Part shown: one piece after another, positions 47,039-59,401 of the stretch
Numbering within the stretch: the first letter of the stretch is position 1
Layout: each line of letters opens with the position of its first letter
Source of the DNA: Triangularia verruculosa
Lineage: Eukaryota > Ascomycota > Sordariomycetes > Sordariales > Podosporaceae
DNA length: 64,000 bases
Assembly: GCA_033296885.1 (NCBI GenBank)
Contig: MU863880.1
Span: 1 to 64,000 of the forward strand
Direction of reading: 5' to 3'
Notes under the pieces: model-generated
Told to the model about the DNA's origin: nothing
The model's input: the letters and a program-made list of their open reading frames with translations, nothing else
Databases searched by the model: none
Made by a program: the position numbers and the translations under genes

Positions 47039-50000
47039 TTAAACAATGACAATCTTCCTCCACACTTCGTTCTTTGTGAACTCCGCATACTGCTTCCTCT
47101 TCTCCATTATCATCTTTACCGACCTTATCGTCAGTTCTACTTCCATCCCGGCCCTTGTCATTCTCTGCTCCATCATTTTCGCCATCGCCAGGTTAAACTC
47201 GTTCGTGCTGCACCTTTTGAACTCAGCCTGTTTCCGTTCATCGGATTTATGGTCTCCCTCCCGTATAACGATCCACTTCTCTACCTCAGCCGGCAATTTG
47301 TTCATCGAACACTTGATCATCGACGCCGTATTGGTCGCCCACCCAAGCTCCCCTTCTGCCTCCATGGCATCGCACAAAAATTTCATCCCCATCCTCAGCT
47401 GTAGACTCCTGAACTGTCGCCACCAGCTATACAACTTCGGCCGGCGTATTCGCCACATTTCCTGGCACATATACCACATTGGACAAGCCATGGCTCCCTT
47501 CATCCACTTCGGCTCGTATTCCTCCGCCCTTTGGTCACCTTCCTCGTCGCTGTCAGAATCGTCGCTGCTGACGAAGTCCCCGCCATTTTCGCCTTCATCT
47601 TCTTCCACTTCGCTGTCGGAATCAAAATGCCGAACCCGTTCGAGACGAGTGACCAGTATTCTCCTCCTCAAACGTCGGTCAACTGCCGCTCCTCTTTTTG
47701 TACGTTCATCATCCAGCTCCCTACACACCCTTTGAACCTCGTCCTCAGAGTTACAATCACGCAGCCCCCTAAACTTCGACTGGAACCATCTGATCTCTGT
47801 CACGGACCCTTTTGCGTTTCGGTCTCCCTTGCCGAAAAGACAGTCGATCGTAGACTTCACAGCCCTAATCATTTTGACATGCTGGAAATTGACATGCCAC
47901 GAGCATTGCTCGCGAATCCAGCCCACATCACTGTTCCTTAGCTTCTGTGCCGTCCCAAGAAGAGTGACAATATCCTCCCAGTACGCTGCCAAATTCTCAT
48001 AGGATCGTAGCAAGTCTTCGAGAAAGAACAACAGCGCTGGCATGCTCCTCTCCTGGGGAACCGGAGCTAGGCCGCAAGAAACCTTTCTATGAATGATAGA
48101 AGTCCACGTCTTTATAGCAACTTCTCCCAGTTTTTGCAAATGGGAGATATCATGCTCAGAGCAAGCCCGCAAATCCTTGCCCTCGACGAGGTCCTTGTAA
48201 AACTTGGCGAGAAAGTCGCGTGGAGGCGATAGGTCGATACGCAAGTCAGACAGGTGGTGTGGTTTAGTGAGGATCCGTCGTTGAAATGAGAGATCACTTG
48301 TTTCATTGAATGGAACATCGCGACTGGAGCCACTGAACATGCAAACACCTATATCTTTTCGAATGTGACAATGGTCGACCAACAAATAGACACTGTCTCT
48401 GTGAGGGTGTATTCGCCGGAGGATGACGGGCTGTTCAATGCCGTGGAGAAACCACACCGACAAGCGGGAGAAATCCTCCTGTAGGCCAATCAAACCCGCT
48501 ATGAAAAGAGGCCCGCAGGAAATGGCCATGTAGCGGGCAGCAACACTGTCGTGAAAAACCGATGGAAGTTCCAATGTATCGCTTGTAAGTTGGTAGGCTG
48601 GGATTATCTTGAGCGTATGCTCGTACGGTGCCAGATCGGTGATTTTGGATCCATAAAGGCAGAGAGCGCCTGTCGAGCCGTGAATCGTGATATTGGAAAA
48701 CGGCGCGTATATCAAACCGTCAACGAGCGGGGGCTTCTGAAGATTTTCAGTTCTGGATGTGGAAATCTTGTTGAGACTCATCAGGCAATTGATGGCGAGC
48801 GAGGAGTGCAACTCCCTGATATGGGTCATGATGTCCCAGTTCTGGGATAGAAAATGCCAGTCCGGTACCCAGGAGGGAAGCCTCGGGGACTTTGCATATC
48901 CAGCTGCGAACTTCAGGATCCCTGTTTGGCCGTGGACTGTCAAGGAGAACGCCGCAAAACCCGTGTATCTGATGGTTGGCAAGTTCGTGTCAGCCTTAGC
49001 TTCGAGCTTGTCGCTGCCGGAGCTCATACTCACACTTGCTCAACCGTAAGCGAATAGTCTGGAACCAATCCATCTGCTGCAGCACCAGAGATGGCTCCAA
49101 GGAGAGAGAATACTTTGTCACGAGGATCGTAGGCTTGCGAGCTCCACGAGTCGATGATTAGCTGAAGAAGGTGTTCCGATGTCTGATGCTTGCGCTTTTC
49201 AAACCGGCCGATCCAAGGGAGATATGGGTTCCCCGTCATTTTCGTATCATAGACTGGCCAGGCACGCCACGAAGTTCCATCCGCAACTAACTTCTTTTTT
49301 GCTAATGCAATCTCCTGTATGATCCAGCTTCGGAAGAAATAAGGACGTTGCAAGACAGGCCCAAGCAAATCCCACTTCCGTTGCCAGTACCTGGACTTCG
49401 AATATATAGGAAGGTATCTCGCTACCATCTGCACTTCTGGTTCATCTTCGCCAAGGAATATGAGCACTTGCTGAGCATTCGCATATATATCCCCCATCAT
49501 TTGAACCTGGTGTGAACGTTCCGAATCGTCAAATTGATTTATGCACACAGCATCAACCCAGATAACACGTTCATTGTGAGGACGACGGAGACGGCGCAAG
49601 GCAGCTTCACAGTTCGTGGTGATCGGAAAAGCTCTCCAGTCCTTTCCCAGGTACAAGTTCTTTGTTCTGTTGGCGTTGCCGTTGGCGTCAGCCCATGTGT
49701 ATGAGAGGGCTTCATACTCAGGATTGTATGCCAGCTGGTAGGTTTTGAGATTTCCATGTAAAGGAGCTGCCCCTGCCCCTGGACTGAGTCGTAAGAGGCG
49801 AATGCGGCGATGCTGGTCTGAAGAAGCCAGGGTGGTTTCGTATATGGCATTCTGGAGTTTCGTAGTAGAAGATGTGGCGTTCGGCATAGTAGGGCAAGTT
49901 GATACATCCTCTCTCTTCGATATGTTCGTGCTGGGGTTATCAGCCATGTCCACTGAAGGCTCGAGTTCGGCTATGATGGATTGAAGCACATGACCGAGGT

Positions 50001-50382
50001 CATGGCCATCTTGGTCGGTACAGCGAGCCGCATATTTTACCGAGCATGGCCATGAGAGCGACATATCAGATCGCTTCCCGTGGAGAATGGGAATGGCTGG
50101 CGGTGTTTCACTTGGTTCGGAATCATCGAGAGAACCCAAAGAGCCACAGCTCATACAAAATGGGATGCCATCTGTCAAGCTCACGTCCGCTTTTCTGCAT
50201 GTTGGCGCGTGCCATGAACCTGAAGCCTGAAGCCATTGAAGCACTAAATCTTCATGAAAAAAGGTGTCGTTGTTGTTGGAAGAACTGGACTGAGTCAAAA
50301 TCGAGACCTGTCTGAGGCTCATGCGCCTGCTTAAGTCTTGTCTCGCTGCTGGAGACGACAGACAGACATTCAAAGCCTGCAT
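47039..50382 (-). CDS. HET-domain protein (heterokaryon incompatibility type)
   Basis: Proteins with a HET domain trigger or take part in cell death when incompatible hyphae fuse; the domain is a distant TIR relative. Exons are 50382-49034 and 48968-47039, giving 1092 residues. The 65-nt intron joins TVEQV to YTGFAAF. The HET domain spans about 222-380: YEALSYTWADANGN, then NCEAALRRLR, then IWVDAVCINQFDDSER and QVQMMGDIYANAQQVLIFLG, all three classical blocks. DPRDKVFSLLG follows, as in most HET proteins. Before the domain, residues 55-80 hold a Cys/His cluster (WHAPTC, then CMSC). After it comes an unusually long 600-residue region with a strongly acidic stretch (Asp/Glu/Ser-rich) at about 925-965 and a basic Met-rich helical C-terminus. 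No partner such as a NACHT or prion-domain gene lies beside it. The first Met is assumed as start. Confidence 0.9.
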
Positions 50383-51991
50383 TGCCGGTCAGCCTGGTGA
50401 GCACACCAAAGTCGTTGCCACCCCCATCCCGCCATATGTGAGGCAACCAACTGGCTGAGGCGGGTGCCCCGCATGCCGAGGGCTCAGCTCAACTCCATCT
50501 TCAGAGCAAGGCTCATATCGAAGTGGGAAGCTCAAGGTATGTGTCTTCGTTTTGACCGCCAGAACAGTCTGAAAAGCTGTGGTGTAACGCAGGCACAGAG
50601 TGGCGTGTCCGTTGCACACCCATCGCGATCCCTTCGTGCATCTCGATTCCCAACATACAACAGACGGGCTTGGGGGACTGCTTATGTCGGCCAACCGGGC
50701 CAAGCATCCCGTGACAAGAGCGGCTGTTGAAGCCACTCATGTGCTGGGTATGTATGACACGCTTTGGGGCCGTTTATTGGACTCCGGCCTTGCCATTCCT
50801 GGGGTCTTGCAGAATGCCAAGTATCGAAGTGTCGGAAGGCGGACTGAGGTGAGTAAAACGATGATCCGAGTGCTGCCAGTGTGTCTGTGTGTCATTATCA
50901 TGTTGATTATCTGGGCAATTAGGTAAACAGGTAACAAAACGAGATTGATCCCGGCAAAATCAGATCCTGATTCAAGAGTGAGTCGAGAAAAGGGAGGGAG
51001 AAAAAGAGGGGCAATCCGAGAAGATTCCAAGTCACAGGTTTTTCGTCATGTGAAAGTTGAGACACTCTTTCCGCCCTTGGGCATATAATAACAGCCGGAT
51101 GGGGAAGGACCACACACGACTGAGTTGGGGTAGGTACATACCCGTGGGAAAGGGAAAGGGCGGCCAGGAACCAAGGAACCGGGTAGATACGGCTGTGCCA
51201 TCAAACTATAATGGCCGACTTATACCATGGGACAAATCCCAGAGACTGGAAAAGACCATCTCGAGTCTCTTATCCAATTGTTGGAAACAGAATGGACATG
51301 ACAGGCGAAAAGATGAACTGGATCGAGTTAGCAGCCCGTGCGACATGCCGTCAGTGGGTTCGTGCTGTAAGAGATCCATGACTGGCGCTGGGCCCACCTG
51401 GAATCCCCTGTAAACTTGACCCCTCGGCTCGCAACCCAGCCCCTCCTGGGACCCGGCCGTCGCGCCCGGGTCCCGCTCTGGGCGGCAGAGAGGACCCATC
51501 GAGGTTCTGGCTGGTGCCGCGGGTGGAGAGTTTTCTTTTAGGAACGACGGCGACTTCGCTGACCTGCCCGTGGCATTTCGTTGCTCATAACCTTACAACT
51601 CCGGACATGCTCTCAACCGACCGCCGCGAGGAGAGACGACCCCGTGGCCACCAACATCGATAACAACAGCCTGCGGATACTGCCCCGCCAACCCACATAC
51701 CTTCTGACCGAGAGTCGAGTCAACAAAGCCGACGACCGCCTCGCGAACCGGACGACACACACGAGCCGCCGGCGACGCAGAAAGCGCAAAAAAGCAGAAC
51801 AGGGGAACCCAGACCGAGAGAGCAGCAGGACGAAGCGTCAGGACACCGCCAGCAGCAGAGGGACAGCGTCGGAACTGGCATTGAATGGTCGCAACTTGCT
51901 GCGAGAAGCCGCCGGCCCTGCTTAAATGAGCAACGAACTCGAAGCCCGTTGCGTAACCACAAGACCCAATGGGAGCAGAGTCCACTAGACA
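50383..51991. promoter_or_regulatory. Divergent promoter region, HET and AcuK-like genes
   Basis: About 1.6 kb between divergent genes. It carries the HET promoter and probably a long leader of the transcription factor gene; several short upstream reading frames lie at 51.5-51.95 kb. No conserved gene is recognised. Confidence 0.55.
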
Positions 51992-54190
51992 ATGACGGCA
52001 ACCGAAGCCATGGAGAGGACCGCCGGGAATGAGACCAAGGACACCAAGTCCGAGAGCAACACCAAGCCCAAGGATCACCATGCGCCTTCCAGAGACGACC
52101 AACACCACCCCAACCGCCACGCCCACCAGCCGACCCCCAAGAAGCGGCGCAAGGTCAGTCATGGTAAGTCTTGCTGCACCGACCTTCCGGGCCCACGATG
52201 GCTTCGGTCCCCCGGAATGGCGTCCGTATGCTGACACCATCTGCCACATTCTTACAGCCTGCCTCTACTGCCGTCGATCTGTAAGTCACTCAATGATCCC
52301 AGTACGCCGGACAATACACCCCTGCCTTCAGCCACCACTGTTTTTGTTTTTTTCTTGTTCTGAGCGTGAAGCTGGCTGCTGGCTGGGGAGCTGTCCCCCA
52401 CGGAGAGCTTCTGTGGAGGAGAAGCCCCCTGCAGCAACGCGCTCGCATATACGGCCTCACTTCTTTTATATCCACACTATACACCATATACCGTTTATAG
52501 ATACATTATGCATGTATCGAGTTTGTTACAGTGGCTAACCAGGGATTCTTCGACCCCCCGTCAACAGCACATGACGTGCGATCTTGTATGTACTCAACCC
52601 CTTCCGTCTGGCCGACATCCCGTCCCCAGTCTTCCCGTCTGCTGCTTGCTGCTGCCAGGACAAGACAGGGCAGGGACGGCGAACCATTGGTCCCAGCGCT
52701 TGAACATTCATTAACCCAGGTCGTGCTGTGAATAGGAGAGACCATGTACGAGATGCGTTAAGCGCAACATTGGGCACTTATGCCATGATGAACCCCGTGA
52801 CCAGGGGTCCAACAAGTCCAAGAGTGTCGTCGCCCCGTCTACTACGCACAGGTCGGGGTCTCAGTCAGATCTGGGCCACGGCAACATGAGCCAGACTGCG
52901 GCGGACCCCTTGAGACTGACTCCGTTCAATGGGAGCCTGAGCTCCGGAACAGGAGCAGCCGCGAGCGCCGCCTTCGATGCCGCTGCGCTAGGGCAGAGTA
53001 ATCAGCTACAGCTCGTGCAACCCACGGCAGTGTCCGGCCTCCAAGGCAACGCGCTGGCTGGCAGTCTGAACCAATGTAGGTGCCTGAAAATCCTCCCCAA
53101 TCCGTTCCTTACACTGGAGCTGAAACTCTTCTCTCCCAGTCGGCGGTCTTCCTGACTCCTGGTTAGCCTCCCAAAGCCACTATCACGACATGCACAGCTA
53201 TCACCCCAACTTTATGGTTCCGCATGAGGTGTCGAGTGAGTTCGATGTCCTGAACAACTACCTGCGATCCAGTGTGTTTGAGGACCCTGTGGCAGCGCCC
53301 GACGGTCAAAACCAGGCCCGCCCGGTCCCGGGGTTTGCCAGCAGCAACTCCATGCCACCTCCGGCCACTGCTCCGGGGGCTTCTCTTCCATCGGCCAGCA
53401 CAGAGCAGTCCGCCGCGGTTTCTAAAGATAAGACGCGTGAATACTATCTCCAAGCAGCCGATCCCAGCGGCAATGCCGACCCAGAAGACCGCATGATGCA
53501 GGTGCTGCAGGCCAAATATGACGCCGGCTTATTAAAACCTTTCGACTACATCAAGGGCTATACCCGTCTTTACACGTACCTCAACGGCAACGTTGCTCCA
53601 GCGTCAAAACAGAAAATCGTCCGACAGCTTGATCGTTTCCGGCCCAAATTCCGCGAAAAGATGCAGGGCCGAGACGACATGTTTCTGATCATGAACGAGG
53701 TGCACATAGAGAGCTTCCTAATGGAGTACGATCGCGTGTTCGCCAGCATGGCGGTCCCAGCTTGCTGCTGGCGCCGAACAGGAGAGATCTTCAGGGGTAA
53801 CAAAGAGATGGCAGAGCTCATCAAGGTGCCCGTGGAAGATCTCAGAAATGTATGTTCAAGCGTGGAATTGCGTGCTAACCCTATGGCACTAACTTGGATA
53901 ATAGGGCAAAATCTCTCTGCACGAGATCCTGACCGAAGAGTCAGTCGTACGGTATTGGGAGGAGTTTGGAACCATTGCATTCGATCCACATCACGACACA
54001 CTCTTGACCGCCTGCACGCTCAAGAGCCCCTACGACTCTTCCAAACAGGTGGTTAACTGCTGCTTTTCATTCAGGATAAAGAAGGACACTGCCCAAGTGT
54101 ATGTGGCCCCCGCTTCTGCTTCCGTTGCTGTTACTAACTTCTTCCAGACCGGGCTTGATCATTGGAAATTTCATTCCCCACGACCCCTAA
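51992..54190 (+). CDS. ERT1: Zn2Cys6 transcription activator of gluconeogenesis (AcuK/ERT1 family)
   Basis: A nuclear activator of gluconeogenic genes (PEP carboxykinase, fructose-1,6-bisphosphatase) on acetate and similar carbon sources. Exons: 51992-52163, 52258-52280, 52568-52585, 52736-53075, 53140-53849, 53905-54098, 54148-54190; all phases agree, giving 499 residues. The zinc cluster spans residues about 59-86: ACLYCRRS-HMTCDL-ERPCTRC, with the final Cys in NIGHLCHDEPRD, a sequence highly typical of AcuK/AcuM/Ert1. It is encoded by four exons, two of them only 23 and 18 nt. A PAS-like domain lies at about 365-430 (IESFLMEYDRVFASM, ACCWRRTGEIFRGN). The end, VPGLIIGNFIPHDP, is also family-typical. 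Whether it is the AcuK or AcuM orthologue cannot be decided here. Confidence 0.92.
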
Positions 54191-54702
54191 TATTGACGCC
54201 AGCAACAGGCGGACGAGTAGAAATAAGGGAGTCAGCGTCGTTACCATACCCGCCCGACAGGGCATGCATTAGGACGTTGCTACAATATGGAGCATAATGA
54301 GATGTGTTTGGGGCCAGCGCAAAAAACAAAGACCATCCACACACGTGGATCCCTAGAGTCATTTCCTTTACAAAATAACCAAGAAAAGAACAAGGGCGAG
54401 AAGATTAGAAGAATACATCAAGTGATAAGCGAGGTAAGGGATAGGGTTAGCAGCCGATGATAGGGAATGGGATACTGAAGGAAGGTACTACTCCTAGATC
54501 GCACCTTCCACTGGATGGATAGGTAGGCACTGCAGGTAAGGGGTGGCCATTTGTCATAGTCCACGTGCCCATCAGGCAGAATCAAATGTAGAATTTCCTG
54601 CCTCTCTTTTCTTGCTCAATTTCCTTGTGAACTGTTGATCCTGATTGCCCCTGGCGGGGCTGCCCTCGCTTTATAGACACACGCGACTATACCGAGATCA
54701 CG
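54191..54702. other. Spacer before the SPO22 gene
   Basis: A 512-base gap between two genes on the same strand, holding the activator's 3' UTR and the SPO22 promoter. No gene is seen. Confidence 0.6.
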
Positions 54703-57700
54703 ATGCCGCCACTCCGATCAACCATCTCTATTCACAATGGAAGGGTCCCTTCCAAACCGTACCCACAGAAAAAGACAGCTCAAGGAAATGGGACAGGAAC
54801 CCGCTCCAGGTTTTCGCCACCTCCATTCTCGTCACCTCCCCCTCGATCGATTGTACCACCACCACGACCCCAACCACAAGTTCATACGCCAGTGGCCGAG
54901 CCTCCAGTCGCCGGCCAGTCTAAGCCAGACAAGAGAGTCACACCCTGCGTCGAGTTTGCCAACAAGCTTCTTTCACTATTGTCCTCACCAAGCGATGTAC
55001 CTGCCACGGAAGCCTTGACCGAAGAGATCGCTACACATATCGACAAGCTCCACCTCCTCTGCCAACGCCCCCAGCCTTCCTCCACGCAGCACCAACTGCA
55101 ACAGAACTCCACTAAAGACACCGACATTGATGGAGTGGGTGTTCAGCTATGGAATTTGTGCACGAGACTGTGGCGGGAGTACAACGATCCCATCCACCCG
55201 CCTGACGCTACCGACCCCCGGCTGAAGAAACTGGCGCTTCACGGAAAATGCCTTGGGTTTTGGCTGGTGGTGTTCGCTCGCTCGACCAAGAACAAGAGGA
55301 AAAGAAGGAGTGACTTGGTCGATGTGATCAAGCTGGGCTTGAAGATCACGCGAGATCTGGTCGCATCAAAGCAGACCAAGCTGGCTGGGAATGCGCTCCA
55401 GATTGTGGCAGATCACAAGGGACATCTCCAGGATATGGGACAAGAAGGATGGTTGGAAGAAGAAGTCAACGAAGCAAACTGTCTAGAGGTCGAGTACTTT
55501 ATTTGGAGGACTGCGCTGGCGTGGGTGGAAGGGAGGCTCGATGTTGCTGAGCATATGTACACCAGCACGGAACGCCTCAGAAAGTTTTTGACAAGGGACT
55601 ACACCGAACGATTGGCAGACGTATTATACGAGATTGGGAAGAGCTTGAGCGTGAAGCGAGACTACAAGATTGCGGTGAAGTGGCTGGAGAGGGCGAACGA
55701 GGTGGTGAATAGCGTGGGCGTTGATCAGCTCACTCGAGAAGGAGTAGAACTCAGGCTGGCGGTCTTGCAAGCCTTAGTCACTGCGCTGTCGGGAACGGGC
55801 GTCGAAGAGGATCATAAAAAAGCGAAGAATTATGTCGACTTTCTGGAGGGAGAGATGGGAAACAAGATGGTGGTCAGCTTACTGAAACTAGAGGTGCTAT
55901 ACAAAACGCCAAACGCGGAGGTCTTTGACGAGGAAGGGTATGCGGAAGTTTTGAGGCACCTGATTCGGAACTTTGATGGAAAGAAGGGAATGGGCTCGGG
56001 GGCGGAGTTCAAGCTGATCATTCATCATACACGGAGATTGCATGATAAAAGCCCTGGTGCGGGGTGTGTAGTGCTGGATGACTTTATCTTAGTCTTAAGA
56101 ACGATGGCGGGGAGTGGCAGCCAAGAGTTTATGGAGAAGGCACTGGTGACGAGGATGTGGATGATGACACAGCACAGGGACTCGATGGACACAGTGAGGG
56201 GCCTGCAAGAGTTGTTTGGGCATATTACCAGAGCTGTGAGTGCCGAGGCGGCGGTTGCTGCGCAAGCGGTGAGTTCTCTCTTTTCAGGCGATACGGTAGA
56301 TACTTGATACTGATCAAGATGTAGCTTCTGTGGAAGAAGCTGGAACTGTCGTATACAAGGGGAGAGTACGCGCTTGCGGAGGCTTGGTGCCAGTTGGCGA
56401 TGGCTCCGATATTTGAGAAGTGCGGTCCTGGGAATAGGGCCAAACTTGAAAGGTAAGCGGGAGTCGCCCAATTGTTGAAGCTACATACTAACACCAAAAA
56501 AGAAAGCTTCTTCTTTGCGCACTCGCCAGAAACAGCATGGAGACCGCGTCAAGAGTGATCAACGATATGCCCGCAATGAGTTGGGAAGAGCCCATGACGG
56601 CCTACCTGGCGTTCAAAGTCGCCATACGAACTGAAGATCGACAAATGGCCGAGAAATGCCTAGAGACGATCAGTCAAACACCTGAGCACATTGACTTTCT
56701 TGGGGCCTGTATCGCAGAATCTCAAAAAGGTGGTGATGTAATTTGTGCCATCGCCGCCCTCAAGAAGCTGCAGGATCGATATGAGTATAAAGAGCCGAAC
56801 CCGATACACCTACCGGCACTCTTTAGGTGCACAATACGCCTGTTGAACATGTTGGTCGACAGGACAAACACTGAGGAGAATGGAGTGGTGGACGATCTTT
56901 GTGACATGTTTGACGCTGGTGAGTTGGTCACCTTTTAACATATTTACCTTGGCGCCCCCTGACTGATCGGAATAGTTGTCATTGCCCTCGAGAAGCAAAA
57001 GAAGGAAAACCCAAGACGAAAACTCTTCACGGTCGATGAAATCGAATGGTTCAGCCGTAACTCTTACAACCTCGCCCTCAAAAACACCACCACGTGGGAC
57101 TTGAGTAACATTATCAGGATGCTCACTTCGTGCGTTAATATCATTAGCTATGTTCCTTCCGACATTGGAGGCTCCCAACTCGTCGAAATAGGACTCAAAA
57201 TGCTCTTTTCTCGTTTCATCATTTCTTCGGCGCTGATCTCGATAGCGAGAGCAGAAGACAACGTCCCAAAGCAGCTCGAAGACTACGCCGCTATGCGAGA
57301 GCATGTTAAGGCGTTTGACACTGACCTTCCAGACCTACTACCTCGGCTGGATGAACATTCGAGGGACGACATGCTTCGAAAGCACGCTACGTTGCTGACA
57401 TTTGACTTTGAGGCGGCGGTGGTTCTGGAGGCATGGGACGACTTGGGCGGGATAGTACAGAGAGCGATAGCATGTAAAAGCGTCACTGCATTTCAAGCCA
57501 TGGCAGACAGCCTACTTCGAGCGCGAGCTCCTGGGCAAGGTATGTTCCCCCGCTCTTTTCTCTCAGTGTCTTGAGCCAACAAATACGAATCAGTCCTATA
57601 CTCAACAATGCGAAAACTCGTCAACGAGATCTGGGTCCTCGAAGCGTTTGACGCGGTCAAGCTGGCGAAATACACGAGGTGTCTGTTCCAAGCGACGCTG

Positions 57701-57973
57701 CCGGTTGATGATAGGCTAGCGATGAATTTGCTGGAGGAGGCTTGCGGCAAGGCGAGGGAGCTGCAGCAGAGCCAGGCGGCCTGGCCGGAGGAGGAGTTGG
57801 AGTGGATGGCTGCCACGGCGTTTAATCATGCTATCGACTGCTATGGTGCGAATGAGAGGGAGAGGGCGAAGGAGTGGGCGGGTAAGGCGATCAAGATGGC
57901 TGGGTTTTGTAGGGATGGAGGTGGATTGGAGGGGCTGTTGAAGGGGAAGTACCAGAGGTTGAATCTGGGGTGA
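54703..57973 (+). CDS. SPO22: Meiosis protein SPO22/ZIP4 (TEX11 family)
   Basis: A TPR-like scaffold of the ZMM group that promotes class I crossovers and synaptonemal complex assembly in meiotic prophase. Exons are 54703-56268, 56325-56452, 56503-56918, 56976-57539 and 57594-57973, giving 1017 residues. The N-terminal 75 residues are Pro/Ser-rich and basic. From about residue 80 the protein is helical with repeated TPR-like pairs, for example VEYFIWRTALAWVEGRLDVAEHMY, seen here as LAWVEGRLDVAEHMY, and YEIGKSLSVKRDYKIAVKWLERA, seen as DYKIAVKWLERA. The middle and C-terminus have YALAEAWCQLAMAP and EIEWFSRNSYNLALK, the latter a hallmark of the Spo22 domain. Introns are short (50-57 nt). Presence of this gene implies a lineage with sexual reproduction. 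Confidence 0.92.
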
Positions 57974-59401
57974 ATGGGATAGGAGGCGGGGTGATGGGGG
58001 TGATGATGATGATACTGATGATATGGCATGGGGAATATTTGCTTCCATTTGCTTAGCTATTCCATAGTTTGCTTTTTTGTGGGATGTTGGGACTCTTGAA
58101 AGACGAGCAGATTTGCCACGTAAGAAATAAAGACAGCTCTTTTATCTTTTGCTATTTGCAACGAAATGGTGCTTTTCTCATTGAGAGAGTTGTCCCAAGC
58201 TTCCCCCGCCGCAGTCTATACACCCTTGAACAGATCACAGCGGTGCTCTTCTATAGCTTTGTTACCTACTTTCTCTTTACTTCGCATATCTACTCTTTGC
58301 AGATTAGTTGCCTCCTCCTCGCTCCCCTCGTTTTGTTCCTGTTTGCCGCGGGGTGTTGCATCAGCTGTATGAGCTTGTAGATTGATTGTACACGAAGAGA
58401 AAGATGTTTTCGATAAGTGTAGAAGGGATGAGTTTACACATGCGAGGAGGAATTTGTGGGATGATTTGTCGAGGGTGGTGGTGGGGGATCCAGGCGGTGA
58501 TAGTGATGAGGAGGATCTTGTCGCAGAGAATTTTTTTCGATTGACGGGATAACATAAGTGTTGTGCCAACGGTGGCCCATTTGCATTTTTGCGCGTCGGT
58601 GCCTCTATAGCGATCTCGTGAAGTTGGAGTTGGTGGTCGATTGAGAAAGGAAGGGCGTTTGGTGATGATGAGTTGACATATTTCCAAGTCGAAGATGTGT
58701 AGTTGTAAATGTAGGATAGTTAAGAATGCTGTGATTGATGTTGCACTTGAGGGGATGATGCTATTATTAATAATAAATAGATAGTAATGGGAATGCGGAG
58801 TGAGTGTGATAATTGGGAGTGTAAAATAAAAATAAAAATATTAAAAATAGCAAAAAGCTCACCGAGCAGCCCTGTCGAGGGGTGATCGGCTACAAAACCC
58901 TTGTTGAAAGGAGTTTACTTCGGTCGGTATCGTCGAATCGGGTTGTCGAACGCGAACGGGAGGTCTGCTCGACCCTCCATTCTCTAAATGGGGACGATCA
59001 CATCCCTAGCAACCATCCTGTTCTTCACACTTGGGAATCACCATACTGTCATCCTCCACTCTCCACCTCTCGCCAATTGCCTGGGTGTTTCTAATGAGCA
59101 CATAGCCACTGCTGTGTTGCGTTGTGTGTTGCGCGGCATACGATCATACTGTTCAACTTCAATACCTATAAACAGATCTCCCCTAACAGGCCCCATGTTT
59201 AAAGACACACTAGAGAATAGTCCTTCGAGCACTGACATAAAGTTACGTGATATTAAATTGCGGAGATGAGTCCGCAAATACACCTTCCAGGTGATCATTA
59301 AGCCTCACCAGTGCTTTGCATGCATTTATAGGTGTACACAGAGAAGCAAATGTCATTACTCATTTCAAGTTCCCAAACCCAACCCAGATCCCATTTCACA
59401 G
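57974..59401. other. Convergent spacer
   Basis: About 1.4 kb between the SPO22 and xanthine dehydrogenase 3' ends. It is AT-rich at 58.7-58.86 kb with ATAAAA-type tracts. A 103-codon hydrophobic frame at 58069-58380 has no motif and is not annotated. Confidence 0.6.

Noticed and set aside
47046..47735. 229-codon plus-strand frame
   Set aside because: It lies entirely antisense to the HET gene and shows no domain; it is a shadow of the coding strand.
58069..58380. 103-codon hydrophobic frame after SPO22
   Set aside because: Lies in a probable 3' UTR, with composition typical of T-rich spacer sequence read in frame.
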